Part shown: piece by piece, positions 25,450 to 35,197 of the stretch
Numbering within the stretch: position 1 is the first letter of the stretch
How the letters are laid out: the number at the start of each line of letters is the position of its first letter
NCBI RefSeq assembly: GCF_918698085.1
Contig: NZ_CAKKLP010000014.1
Location: 62,001 to 126,000, forward strand
Direction of reading: 5' to 3'
Origin: Chryseobacterium sp. Bi04
Lineage (GTDB): Bacteria; Bacteroidota; Bacteroidia; Flavobacteriales; Weeksellaceae
Length of the DNA: 64,000 bases
Made by a program: the position numbers and the translations under genes
The notes under the pieces: generated by a model
What the model was told of the DNA's origin: nothing
Seen by the model: only the letters and a program-made list of their open reading frames with translations
Databases searched by the model: none

Positions 25450-28413
25450 TTATTTTTTAATCTGTTTTTTAACTTCTTTTGCTTCTGCAACAATTTCCGG
25501 GAAATCTTTATAATTGGCAATGATCTGATCACAGGTATAACTTGCCTGATAATTGTCTTTCAGACCGATATAGTTTTTCGCCATCAATACCAGCGCTTTT
25601 GCTCCCCAATATTCTTCTGATGAATAATTGTTGGCAAGCTTAAAGATGGCTTCGTTGGAAGATTTGAATGCTTTTCCTTTATTCTGATAATACGCTTTTG
25701 CATACAGTGCTTCTGCAGCAACCGAGGTATTGGATGATTTCTCAAGAGCAGTATAGGCAGACTGGGCGTCTTTATCTTTTCCTGAGTTCATCAGGCTTCT
25801 CGCCTTGATTACTTTAGCTGTTTCAATGACAGCTGCAGAGTTTTTAGAATTGGCAATAACGGCATTTGCTAATTTTTCAGCTTCAGAGAAGTTCTTTTCA
25901 TCAGCATAAAGCTTCATCAGTTCAACATTTGCATAGTTTTTAATGCTGATATCGGAAGAGTTTTTAATTCCCTCCAGATACTTTTTAGCTTCAGCAGTAT
26001 TCCCCTGTGCAAGGAAGATTTGTACTAAGCGGGTTTGAGCATCATCCTGATAATCATTCTGAACACCAGCCACCTCTTGAAGAACAAGCAGCGCTTTTGT
26101 TGAATTATTGGTTTGGTAATAGCTTTCCCCAAGTTCATATTTCGCCTGGTAAAGCCCCTCACCTGTTGGATTCTGTGTTAGATACTTCTCGTAATAAGAA
26201 ATTGCGTTTTTATAATCCTTCTTAGAGAAATACTGTTTTCCTGTAGATAAGTTGATCTCATCAATTTCGGAAGCATCCACATTAACTCCAATCGTCCTGG
26301 CAAAATTTTCATATCCGGAAACATCTCCGTTCTTCGTGAAAATAGGTTTTGCTGCCTGAACGATCTTTTGAGCATATGCTGTATTTTTATACTGCTCACC
26401 CAAAGATTTCAGCTCAGAAAGCGCTTTGTCATTCTGGTTCTGATCGATATAATTCTGTGCCCTGTAAATAGATGCATTCGCAATCAGATCTTTGTCTGAA
26501 GATGTTTTAATCACCTTTCCAAAATAATCATTGGAATTGGTAAAATCATCCTGAGCGGCATAAGCCGTTCCTATTTCGTATTGTGCATCATCATAATATT
26601 CAGAGTCCGGATATTTTGATAAGAGATTTTTTAAATTATTGATTTTTGCCTGCGTATCTCCTTTAAATCCTAAAGCCATTGCTTTCTGATATACGGTATA
26701 ATCCGTAGCATCTTCATTTTTATCATAAATGGCGATAGCTTCGTTCAGGTCATTATTCGCGTAATGAATATCTGCCAGACGAAGTTCTGCATCATTTTTA
26801 AACTCAGGCTTAGGATTCGTAAGATACTGTTTGAAATAAGCTGCAGCCTGATCAAATTTCTTAGATTTAAAATAAGCATATCCTAAATCATATGGCAATT
26901 GTTGTTTTTCAGGGAAGCTCTCGGTAAGAAGTTTTTCATAACGGCTTATAGCAGACGGATAATTTCCCTTCTGGTAATATACCTGTGCCAGCCAATATAA
27001 AGCTCTGCTGTTAAATTCTTTATTGATATTAAATCCAAGGCTTCTCAGAAAATACTTTTCAGCTTCGTCATAATTCCCTTTGTTGAACTCTTCTGTTCCC
27101 AATAAATAGGAAACCTCCTGATCTACTTTATTGATTTCCGGGGTAGAGCTTTGTAATCTGTCGATAGCATTCAGGGTTTCTTTATAGTTACCCGAATACA
27201 GATAAGATTTTACCAATAACGATCTCATCTCTGAGGCATTGGCAGCGTTCTGATTCTCGTTGATGTAGCTTTGGATTACCCCTGAAGGGCTTTCAAACGG
27301 GTTTCCGATATCATAGCTTAATTTAGCATATTGTTCATGGGCAAGCTTTTTCACTTTCGCATCATAATCCATCTGATAAGAAGAACGGAATGCCGAAAGT
27401 GCCTCCTGTTTTTTATCTACTGCCAGATAAGCATTTCCTAACTGGTAGTAAGCATTCTGTGCCAGTGCTGAATTACTGTTAACAAGCTGGTTGTAATAAG
27501 AAACTGCCTCATCATATTTTTTAAGCTGAGCGGCTACGAATCCCATTTCATACAAATCATTTTCAGATGGATTCTGCTGCACGTTCAGATAGTCTTTTAA
27601 GTGAGGATAAGCAGACGTGTAGTCATTTTTCATAAAGTAACTTTCCCCAATAATCTTATGAACCTCTGCTTTATAAGAATCTGAAATATTTTCGTTCAGT
27701 AAGGCATTCCCTTCAGAAATAGCCTGGTCATAGTTCTTATCATTATAATACAGTTGTACATAATAAGGACGCACCAGTTTTGAGAATTTATCCTGATCTT
27801 TTATAGAATCAAAATATTGGAAAGCTTTATCATTTTGCCTGTTGCTGTAATACAAATGCCCCAGCATATAGGCAATATCCCCTTTTTGAGACTGATCAGC
27901 CGACTTATAGGCTTCTTCCAGTGCATCGGTAGCACCTTTAGAATCTCCGGTCATAAATTTGGCATAGCCCAGTTTCAGAATATACTGTGTATTCTCCTCT
28001 TTGGAAAGCTGATACTGGTTTACTTTTTTCAAAGTTTCCAATGCTTTATCAAAATCTTTCTTTGCCAGATAATAATCCGCTAAAGGGAGATTAGCCTGGG
28101 CGAAATACGCAGAATTAGGATATTCTTTAATAAAAGCAGTTAAACCTTCTTCAGCATGATTTTTCTGGAGAATTACCCCAATCACATTGTCAAAAAACTG
28201 AGCCGCTTCCTTCTTTGAACGGGACAAATTCTGATTGTAGAAATATTGTCTTGCATATTCATATTGGGAAGCGTTGTATATTTTGGTCTGATAAAGATTT
28301 TCTGCCAGATTAAATCTATAATTTTCTTTCTGTGTAAAATATTGGGACTGTTGGGCATCGGTAATTCCGAAATAGATCACAGCAGCCGCTAAAAGTATTT
28401 TTTTTGATTTCAT
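25450..28413 (-). CDS. Large tetratricopeptide-repeat protein
   Basis: A 987-aa protein with a signal peptide (MKSKKILLAAAVIYFGITDA) and tandem TPR units over nearly the whole length (for example ALETLKKVNQYQLS; YDEAEKYFLRSLGF; YKNAISYYEKYLTQNP). It is likely a periplasmic or outer-membrane-associated scaffold. It is the first gene of the operon. The repeats give no enzymatic clue. Confidence 0.88.
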   Translation of the reverse strand: MKSKKILLAAAVIYFGITDAQQSQYFTQKENYRFNLAENLYQTKIYNASQYEYARQYFYNQNLSRSKKEAAQFFDNVIGVILQKNHAEEGLTAFIKEYPNSAYFAQANLPLADYYLAKKDFDKALETLKKVNQYQLSKEENTQYILKLGYAKFMTGDSKGATDALEEAYKSADQSQKGDIAYMLGHLYYSNRQNDKAFQYFDSIKDQDKFSKLVRPYYVQLYYNDKNYDQAISEGNALLNENISDSYKAEVHKIIGESYFMKNDYTSAYPHLKDYLNVQQNPSENDLYEMGFVAAQLKKYDEAVSYYNQLVNSNSALAQNAYYQLGNAYLAVDKKQEALSAFRSSYQMDYDAKVKKLAHEQYAKLSYDIGNPFESPSGVIQSYINENQNAANASEMRSLLVKSYLYSGNYKETLNAIDRLQSSTPEINKVDQEVSYLLGTEEFNKGNYDEAEKYFLRSLGFNINKEFNSRALYWLAQVYYQKGNYPSAISRYEKLLTESFPEKQQLPYDLGYAYFKSKKFDQAAAYFKQYLTNPKPEFKNDAELRLADIHYANNDLNEAIAIYDKNEDATDYTVYQKAMALGFKGDTQAKINNLKNLLSKYPDSEYYDDAQYEIGTAYAAQDDFTNSNDYFGKVIKTSSDKDLIANASIYRAQNYIDQNQNDKALSELKSLGEQYKNTAYAQKIVQAAKPIFTKNGDVSGYENFARTIGVNVDASEIDEINLSTGKQYFSKKDYKNAISYYEKYLTQNPTGEGLYQAKYELGESYYQTNNSTKALLVLQEVAGVQNDYQDDAQTRLVQIFLAQGNTAEAKKYLEGIKNSSDISIKNYANVELMKLYADEKNFSEAEKLANAVIANSKNSAAVIETAKVIKARSLMNSGKDKDAQSAYTALEKSSNTSVAAEALYAKAYYQNKGKAFKSSNEAIFKLANNYSSEEYWGAKALVLMAKNYIGLKDNYQASYTCDQIIANYKDFPEIVAEAKEVKKQIKK

Positions 28414-28658
28414 TCTTCTTGATATAAGAAAATTAGTCTAAATAAGTTAACGAAAATATTAAAAACTTATTGTTTAAGCAAGTTTTAACAGATTTAATAG
28501 CTTGGAATATCAATTCAACAACAATAAAAACTTTTCACTGTCTCATGATAAAATTTCTTACTTTAGTCTGATAAAATGTAAACAATTTTAGTAACCAGTT
28601 ATCAAAAATACATTTTGGTCTGATCCTTTTTCTACAGCAGCTAAAAACATACCATTAC

Positions 28659-29421
28659 ATGGAAATTAAGATACTTTTAGCATTAATTTTTGTAAACCTG
28701 ATGCAGACACAGAAATTTCACTTCCCCCAAACCGCTGTAACAGACTCTCTTGTTTTAGAAAAGCAGATGCGGGGTCTTGCTATGGAAACATGCTCCTGAT
28801 CTTGATAAAATGCATAATACTACATATAAGTTTTAGCTTCAGGATCGTAAAAAGAGCTCATCCGTTTTTGACAAACCCAACAATAGAAGTTTCACAACGC
28901 ACACTGTTGATTTTAAAGACCGGGATAAAAAAGGTTCTTATTATACAGTCAGTAAAAAAGACAGCTTCAAAATGACAAATTCCGTATATTTTGAAAGTAA
29001 AACAATAGATAAAGATTTTATCATAAGTGGAAACCTATCGGGATTTTTCAATGTTTCCATCAATAAGAAAGACTTTGATACGGATACTTATTTATACCAG
29101 ATAAAGCCAGACGGTAAGGCGTTTTTATTGTCTACTCATATTGCAAGAGCCAGCTATGCAAAAGACCATTCTGTACGTCAGCTTCTGAAACCCGGGAAAG
29201 ATGAGCAGATTCCCATCCATAATTCGATCTTCATCAGCAAAAAAATAGAAAAGGGAAGCAAATTGGTGTTATTAGTAGGCGTCAATAAAAATCCAAGCTG
29301 GCAAATCAATTATGGAACGGGTAAGGATGTAAGTGAAGAAACCATAGATGATTCCGGGGAACCTTTGGAAATAAAATGGTATAATGACAGCTATGTGGAA
29401 ATACCTGTTTATAAAGACTAA
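28659..29421 (+). pseudogene. Decayed S15/CocE-type hydrolase
   Basis: Remains of an X-Pro dipeptidyl-peptidase (S15)/CocE-type serine hydrolase. The frame from the ATG at 28659 gives a signal-like start and FPQTAVTDSLVLEKQM, then breaks. Other frames continue with LDKMHNTTYKF and, after a stop, RSFTTHTVDFKDRDKKGSYY joining the intact 149-residue C-terminal part (from 28972). That part has the jelly-roll PepX_C-like features TIDKDFIISGNLSGFF and FLLSTHIARASYA. The whole alpha/beta-hydrolase core, several hundred residues, is missing. Confidence 0.7.
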
Positions 29422-29488
29422 CAGCTTTTGATTGAGCATTTTTACCTAAATGTTCTTAACAACTGTTAACATCAAAATAAAAAATCAT

Positions 29489-29496
29489 TACATTTG
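29489..29496 (+). promoter_or_regulatory. Candidate -7 box of the permease gene
   Basis: TACATTTG fits TAnnTTTG and lies 29 bp before the permease ATG. The -33 region has TGTTAAC but no exact TTG at ideal spacing. Confidence 0.45.
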
Positions 29497-29525
29497 CTTT
29501 TTTTCAAATCAAATATAGTTATTGA

Positions 29526-31208
29526 ATGAGTCAACTTTTTAGAAGAAAAATCTATTCAGATACGGATACTTCAACGGGACTTTTAAGGGTCTTGGGTGTA
29601 TGGGACATTGTATTTTTTGGGATAGCGGCCATTATTGGAGCCGGAAGTTTCAGTAGTTTGGGAGAAGCGGTTTTCAGAGGAGGTCCCGGTGTTATCCTTC
29701 TATATTTGATTTGTGGTTTTGCCTGCGGGTTTACCGCTTTATGCTATGCTGAGTTTGCCAGCAGAATTCCTACAGCAGGTTCTGCTTATACGTATGCCTA
29801 TGCCAGTTTTGGAGAATTGATTGCCTGGATTATCGGATGGGCACTGATTATGGAGTATTCCTTCGGAAATATTTACGTTGCTTTCTCCTGGTCGGATTAT
29901 TTCACCAGCTTTCTGGGCCGTCTGGGAATGCATATCCCCGATTATCTTACCTGCAGCTATACGGAAGCCAGCAAAGCCATTGCAAATGGCTCAGAAAATA
30001 AAGAATTACTGAATGCATGGAAAACTGCTCCATTAATTGGAAGTTTGAGGTTTATTGTAGACATTCCGGCCTTGGTGATCAACGGTTTGATTACCTGGCT
30101 TTGTTATGTAGGGGTAAAAGAAAGTAAGAACTTCAATAACTCCCTTGTTATCTTAAAACTGGGTGTCATTATATTGGTAATTCTGGTTGGTTTTTCCTAT
30201 ATCAATACCGATAACTGGACTCCAATAAGCCCTGTAACGGGAGCTCCATCCTTCATGCCTAATGGTTTTGCAGGGGTCATGAGCGCCGTATCGGGAGTAT
30301 TCTTTGCCTATATCGGATTTGATGCTTTAAGTGTTCTTTCTGAAGAAACCAAAGATCCGCAAAAAACCTTACCAAAAGGAATGATCATATCACTTGTTTT
30401 ATGTACGGTAATTTATATTGCCCTGACCTTAGTATTAACAGGTATGGTAGACTATAAAAAGTTTGACGGTGTTGGTGATCCGCTATCGTTTATCTTTGAA
30501 AAAACCAATGCTAATGTAGCATGGATGGAACTTGTTGTTTCTTTTGTTGCTATTGTTGCTATTACAACTGTATTATTGGTTTTCCAGATGGGGCAGCCAA
30601 GAATATGGTATGCCATGAGCCGCGACGGATTAATGCCTCAAAGATTCCAAAAAGTACATGCTAAATATAAAACACCTTCTTATGCCACTGTGGTTACCGG
30701 AATTGTCGTAGGGATTCCTATTTTATTTACAGATAAAACGTTTATCCTGGACTTTACCAGTATCGGTACTATCTTCGCCTTCGTATTAGTTTGTGCGGGA
30801 GTGCTTATGCTTCCGGCTAAAGAAAAAATAAAGGGAAGGTTTCATCTTCCTTATATTAATGGTAAAATCATCTTCCCTGTTGTTTTCATTGGCGGACTGA
30901 TTGTATTCTACTACTGGCAGCCAGAATTTTTCCAAACTTTAATGGACTGGAAAGATCCTAAAGAAGGGGAATTCAGAGCTTCAATTTTCTTCTTTATTCT
31001 GATCAATATAGCCTTGTGTATTTTGACTTTTATAAAGAATTTTTCATTAATTCCATTAGTGGGCCTAAGTTCCTGCCTCTACCTTCTTACCGGTATGAGT
31101 CATGAAAACTGGTTCTGGTTCGGAATGTGGTTCCTGGTAGGGATGGTCATTTATTTCTGCTACGGCTACAAGAACAGTAAACTTGGAAAAGAGTTAAGAA
31201 AAAAATAA
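29526..31208 (+). CDS. APC-family amino acid permease
   Basis: A 560-aa inner-membrane transporter with about 12 to 14 helices. The first helices carry the APC motif GIAAIIGAGSFSSLGEA (about 34-50). A central helix has GVFFAYIGFDALSVLSEETKDPQKTLPKGMI (about 256-286), typical of the cationic amino acid transporter branch. It probably imports or exchanges amino acids. A possible -7 box lies 29 bp before the ATG, and a terminator follows within 20 bp, so it is a single-gene unit. Confidence 0.93.
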   Translation: MSQLFRRKIYSDTDTSTGLLRVLGVWDIVFFGIAAIIGAGSFSSLGEAVFRGGPGVILLYLICGFACGFTALCYAEFASRIPTAGSAYTYAYASFGELIAWIIGWALIMEYSFGNIYVAFSWSDYFTSFLGRLGMHIPDYLTCSYTEASKAIANGSENKELLNAWKTAPLIGSLRFIVDIPALVINGLITWLCYVGVKESKNFNNSLVILKLGVIILVILVGFSYINTDNWTPISPVTGAPSFMPNGFAGVMSAVSGVFFAYIGFDALSVLSEETKDPQKTLPKGMIISLVLCTVIYIALTLVLTGMVDYKKFDGVGDPLSFIFEKTNANVAWMELVVSFVAIVAITTVLLVFQMGQPRIWYAMSRDGLMPQRFQKVHAKYKTPSYATVVTGIVVGIPILFTDKTFILDFTSIGTIFAFVLVCAGVLMLPAKEKIKGRFHLPYINGKIIFPVVFIGGLIVFYYWQPEFFQTLMDWKDPKEGEFRASIFFFILINIALCILTFIKNFSLIPLVGLSSCLYLLTGMSHENWFWFGMWFLVGMVIYFCYGYKNSKLGKELRKK

Positions 31209-31227
31209 TGAATAATTAATATATATC

Positions 31228-31263
31228 AAGGCGGACGGGCAATACTGCAAGTTCGCCTTTTTT
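31228..31263 (+). terminator. Terminator of the permease gene
   Basis: AAGGCGGAC pairs with GTTCGCCTT (one G-T pair) across a 14-nt loop and runs into a T-tract, 20 bp past the permease stop. Confidence 0.8.
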
Positions 31264-31353
31264 ATTGCTTACCATTTTGCTTTTCATAAACTTAGTTTAA
31301 AAATCGGCAACATTATTGCTATTAATTTAACATAACCAACAAACTAATGTGCC

Positions 31354-31707
31354 ATGTCTGAGAGAATAAAAACATACAGAGAATTTTATCAGTTTTATCT
31401 TACCGAACATAGTAAAACAGGAACACGGGTTTTCCACTTTATAGGAACTCTACTCGTCTTTGCAGTGATTGGATATGTGATCAATTCCGGAAAAGAAAGA
31501 TTTCTATGGTATATTCCTATTTTCGGATATGGTTTTGCATGGTTTAGCCATGCGGTTATCGAAAGAAATAAGCCTGCAACTTTTAAATATCCTTTATGGT
31601 CTTTGATCTCAGATTTCCGGCTATTTTTTGAATTACTGATTGGAAAACAGAAATTTATAACCCCTGTTCAGCCGAAGGAGTCCCCAAACCCTGAAAGCTC
31701 ACTGTAA
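31354..31707 (+). CDS. Mpo1-like / DUF962 membrane protein
   Basis: A 117-aa protein with the DUF962 pattern: a conserved N-terminal FYLTEHSKTGTRVFHFIGT (about residues 14-32) and WFSHAVIERNKPATF (about 67-81), with histidines that bind iron in yeast Mpo1, plus two hydrophobic helices. Yeast Mpo1 oxidises 2-hydroxy fatty acids; the bacterial role is not established. It stands alone, with promoter and terminator not obvious. Confidence 0.85.
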   Translation: MSERIKTYREFYQFYLTEHSKTGTRVFHFIGTLLVFAVIGYVINSGKERFLWYIPIFGYGFAWFSHAVIERNKPATFKYPLWSLISDFRLFFELLIGKQKFITPVQPKESPNPESSL

Positions 31708-31773
31708 GCCTAGATTTTCTTTAAGCCAATAAGATTAGCCTAACGTAATCTATAAGTGGAATAAGATTTATCG

Positions 31774-32235
31774 TCAATATTGTTTCTCAAGAATATCATA
31801 ATGGATTGTATTCACCACTTTTTCTGTTTGCGAATCACCTTTCACTTTAATCGGTTCAGGGATATAGCTTGAGAAAGTCATCGTTTTATCTTTATTTAAA
31901 GTGACTGTTACTTCTTCCAGAATAGTGTTATCATCTACATAAAACTGAATTCTGTTTTCTACGATTCGCCAAAAGGAAAGTCTTGGCTCGGAAGGCATGC
32001 AATCTCCTATGCTCCCTTCTATATAATTGTAAACAGCAAAGCCATCTTCCCTTATGGCATAATTCCTCATGAGACGACAGTTATCAAAGTCCTTCACGGT
32101 CTTTTCTTTATTTTCATAAAATCCGGCTTCTTTTAACTTCCAGAATCCAATTACATTTTCTTTTGCTAATTTTTGGGCATTTACAAATGAAGAGGCCGCC
32201 ATAAGAAAAGCAACCGGCAATAGTTTATCAATCAT
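31774..32235 (-). CDS. Secreted lipocalin-like hypothetical protein
   Basis: A 153-aa protein with a signal peptide (MIDKLLPVAFLMAASSFVNA) and a lipocalin-like domain layout (ENVIGFWKLKEAGFYEN at the start of the mature part, then beta strands with two Cys at CRLMRNY and DCMPSEP). No specific function is recognised. It is alone on its strand. Confidence 0.65.
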   Translation of the reverse strand: MIDKLLPVAFLMAASSFVNAQKLAKENVIGFWKLKEAGFYENKEKTVKDFDNCRLMRNYAIREDGFAVYNYIEGSIGDCMPSEPRLSFWRIVENRIQFYVDDNTILEEVTVTLNKDKTMTFSSYIPEPIKVKGDSQTEKVVNTIHYDILEKQY

Positions 32236-32301
32236 TGAAAGAACAGGTTTGTGTTATTTTAAACGAAGATACAATAATTGAAATAAAAAGATTTGGAAAT
32301 G

Positions 32302-32334
32302 GGTTCGGCGGGCAGCTTTGCTGCCCGCCGAACC
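32302..32334. repeat. GC-rich hairpin with AGCARAGCT apex
   Basis: A perfect 15-bp inverted repeat (GGTTCGGCGGGCAGC and complement) with a TTT loop, in AT-rich DNA just past the stop of the transglutaminase-like gene. It has the same layout as the hairpin at 48779-48817. It may be a 3' terminator-like structure or a member of a dispersed repeat family. Confidence 0.8.
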
Positions 32335-32342
32335 TTATATCT

Positions 32343-34346
32343 TTATTTAAATCTTTTCTTAAAACTGAATTTAAGACTGTTCATCAATCCGGGTTCAATG
32401 ATATCAATTCCCAGTCCGAAATTACTGTCCGCAACCGTGTGATGATCCGTTCTGAACTGTTCAAAGTCTTTTTGCGGAATTTCAATGTTAACTAAAGGAT
32501 TGGATTCTATATAGACACTTGCTCCATTCTTAGTCACTTTCTTACGGCTGCTATATTCGAAATAAGGATTTTTTATGGTGCTTTCCTGCATCGTATATTT
32601 TTCTGCGGTATCAATTTTCTGATCCGTATACAAATTGATTTCATATTTTTCACTGTCGAAACTATGCCAGAAAGGAAGGTCTTTATGCATAAAGTCCCTT
32701 GCGCTGGCCTTTATTACATTGCGGTCAAAATACATCAGAAAACGATTATTCTGCGGATCCACATAATAAGGATTTTCTACTGTAGCAGTATACTGGATCT
32801 TCATTTCATTCAGTTTTTTATCATCACTTACTACTTCTATTTCCGCATCTTTGAATACATTTCTGATATCTGTACCATTTCTGTCATTGGAATAATTAAA
32901 ACCATAAAAAAGGAAACTGTTCCAGCTGTCTATGATCTCCCTTTTATTAGTACTTTTAAAATATCTTCTCATGGCATTTGCCCGATTCCCTTTATAGGTA
33001 GTAACCAGATTAAGCTTGCCAATATTGCCTTTTACATTGAAATCCACCTTTTCATCTACGCAATAATAAGGAAACTTATAAGGTGTTCTAACTTGCAAGT
33101 CCTGATCTTTCTTCGTCTCCAGATAATGTATAAAGAACATAAATCCTCTGTTTTCAATCAATCCAAATTCATCACGGGTAGTAGCATCTACAAAATATTC
33201 TTCTCCTTTGTAATTAATCTTCACGACCACATGATTGAAACTTAACAGTGAAGGCAGATAGTATTTAATATAATAATCTGTATTAAAATTTACCAAAACC
33301 ACCGATGCTTCCACACCGATATAATCAAGGATAACTTTCAGTAAAACCGATTTTGCCTTGCAGTCTCCCTGCTTATTTTCATAGGTTACTGAGGGCTCCT
33401 GGGGTTTGTGACCATTCATTTCATCTGCATTGAAAATATAGTAGATATGATTCTGAACATATTCTATGGCAAACTGAATTTTCTCGCCCTGGTCTGCAAT
33501 AGCATCAATCTTTTCAACAAGATTAGGGGCAAAGTCTTGTAAAGCAGCTTTATTAAAAACTTCATCATAAAGGGGAGCAATATAATTGGAAAGGTCTTTC
33601 CAGCTGCTTTCTGTTGCAAAATCTACATAAGGAAAAATTTCACGTCCTGAATCCACAGGGTTGATATAATTAGGCTTTTCAATCACAAAGCATTGTCCCT
33701 GCTTCAGGAATTTGATTTCGGGTTCCAGCACTTCACCCCTTTCATTGCGGAAGAAAGTTTTCTTATAGGCTATGGTCTGCTCCCGGGCATTGATAAAGGT
33801 AAATTTAAAATGACCATAAGCCCAGTAATTATCAGGGCTCACCCATACATATTTTGAAAATTCCTTTCTCAGAAAATCACGGTCTGTAAATTCTTTAATC
33901 CGCGAATCTTCCAGAATCAACACATCATATAACCTCAGATCTTTGATCGTAATATTGATCTTTTTATTGCTGCTCAGCACTCCTCCGCTACTCTGGTTTT
34001 CACTATCCAGCACTTTAATCCGGGTATCTGGAATTTTGTCCACCAGGACACCATCTCTTAAAACACTGATTCTATGGATCTGATAGACTTCATTTTCTTC
34101 TACCACAACATCAGAAACTGAGGCTCTTTCTAAATTTCCGGGCTCATTCAGGGTATAAGCCATGCAGACATATTCACTGTTTTCATTATTGCTTGTATAA
34201 TATTTTTTATCTAAAAAGTAGCAGTAATCTTTACCTTCTTCAATTTGTTTCCTGGCAAATTCCGAGTCCTTGATTCTATCTATAATTTCCTGGTCTCCAA
34301 TATTTCCTGCCCACACTTCAGGTTTTTGAATCTTATAATTTTCCAT
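32343..34346 (-). CDS. DUF3857/transglutaminase-like protein
   Basis: A 667-aa protein. An N-terminal DUF3857-like beta domain precedes a transglutaminase-like core with the triad Cys in QGDCKAKSVLL (about residue 329), His in FNHVVVKI and Asp in YFVDATTRDEFG, all present. A C-terminal beta-rich part follows. There is no N-terminal signal sequence, unlike many relatives, so it may be cytosolic or the start may be misplaced. Activity (peptidase or crosslinking) is not known for this family. Confidence 0.85.
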   Translation of the reverse strand: MENYKIQKPEVWAGNIGDQEIIDRIKDSEFARKQIEEGKDYCYFLDKKYYTSNNENSEYVCMAYTLNEPGNLERASVSDVVVEENEVYQIHRISVLRDGVLVDKIPDTRIKVLDSENQSSGGVLSSNKKINITIKDLRLYDVLILEDSRIKEFTDRDFLRKEFSKYVWVSPDNYWAYGHFKFTFINAREQTIAYKKTFFRNERGEVLEPEIKFLKQGQCFVIEKPNYINPVDSGREIFPYVDFATESSWKDLSNYIAPLYDEVFNKAALQDFAPNLVEKIDAIADQGEKIQFAIEYVQNHIYYIFNADEMNGHKPQEPSVTYENKQGDCKAKSVLLKVILDYIGVEASVVLVNFNTDYYIKYYLPSLLSFNHVVVKINYKGEEYFVDATTRDEFGLIENRGFMFFIHYLETKKDQDLQVRTPYKFPYYCVDEKVDFNVKGNIGKLNLVTTYKGNRANAMRRYFKSTNKREIIDSWNSFLFYGFNYSNDRNGTDIRNVFKDAEIEVVSDDKKLNEMKIQYTATVENPYYVDPQNNRFLMYFDRNVIKASARDFMHKDLPFWHSFDSEKYEINLYTDQKIDTAEKYTMQESTIKNPYFEYSSRKKVTKNGASVYIESNPLVNIEIPQKDFEQFRTDHHTVADSNFGLGIDIIEPGLMNSLKFSFKKRFK

Positions 34347-34514
34347 TTGAATTTGATTATCCGTATTTCTATTTAATAGTTTTGTTTTTTGGGTATACTT
34401 ATTAGAAAGTTCAAATTAAATAATTAATAAAATAAAAAACAATAGAAGAACTGCGACAATTCAGGCTGGAAATTCGGCATGGTAATTGCGAGTAAGGTTT
34501 TAAAATCAAGTTTT

Positions 34515-35129
34515 ATGAAAAGTATAGCAACAATTCTAAAAGGGACAGTTCCCGCGTTAGCATTATTTGCAATGACACAATGTACAACTACTGCAGGTGC
34601 CTCCGCAGCTGATGAAAAAACTTTCATCGTAGGACCACAAACAGCAGACTGTACAGGAGTGGCTCCTATGAAATGTCTGCAGGTAAAAGAAAAAACTTCT
34701 GAAAGCTGGACTAATTTCTACAGCAATATTGAAGGATTTACGTATGAACCGGGGTATGAATATGTATTAAAAGTAAAAACTGAAAAAATTGCCAATCCGC
34801 CAGCTGACGGGTCTTCTGTAAAATACACATTGGTAAAACAGGTTTCTAAAACAAAAAAAGAAGCAGCAGCAAGCAATGAAAAAACACTTATTATAGGAGC
34901 ACAGACTGTAGACTGTTCGGCAGGTGCAGGACGTATGAAGTGTTTACAGGTAAAAGAAAATGCTTCTGAAGGCTGGACAAACTTCTACACCAATATTGAA
35001 GGATTCACTTATGAACCGGGATATGAATATGTTTTACAGGTAAAAACTGAAAAAATAGATAACCCACCGGCAGATGCGTCTTCTATAAAATACACATTGA
35101 TCAAACAGGTTTCTAAAACCAAGAAATAA
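34515..35129 (+). CDS. Lipoprotein with two tandem DUF4377-like domains
   Basis: The start at 34515 gives a signal ending in a lipidated-type Cys (ALFAMTQC); an ATG at 34479 would add 12 residues. Two near-identical domains follow (about 35-115 and 122-204 of this form), each with MKCLQVKE, WTNFY.NIEGFTYEPGYEYVL and NPPAD.SS.KYTL.KQVSKTKK. DUF4377 domains occur in small envelope lipoproteins; function unknown. The doubling looks recent. A strong terminator follows 5 bp after the stop. Confidence 0.85.
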   Translation: MKSIATILKGTVPALALFAMTQCTTTAGASAADEKTFIVGPQTADCTGVAPMKCLQVKEKTSESWTNFYSNIEGFTYEPGYEYVLKVKTEKIANPPADGSSVKYTLVKQVSKTKKEAAASNEKTLIIGAQTVDCSAGAGRMKCLQVKENASEGWTNFYTNIEGFTYEPGYEYVLQVKTEKIDNPPADASSIKYTLIKQVSKTKK

Positions 35130-35133
35130 CACT

Positions 35134-35165
35134 AAAAAAGCTACTGAAATTCAGTAGCTTTTTTT
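35134..35165 (+). terminator. Terminator of the DUF4377 lipoprotein gene
   Basis: AAAAAGCTACTGA and TCAGTAGCTTTTTT form a perfect stem with a 4-nt loop and a T-tract. Confidence 0.9.
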
Positions 35166-35197
35166 CCGAAAGAATGAAGTTAAAACTTCGTTCCTTT

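Noticed and set aside
32235..32495. 86-aa plus-strand ORF across the GC-rich hairpin
   Set aside because: It lies in the hairpin and the antisense of the transglutaminase-like gene; composition is not protein-like.
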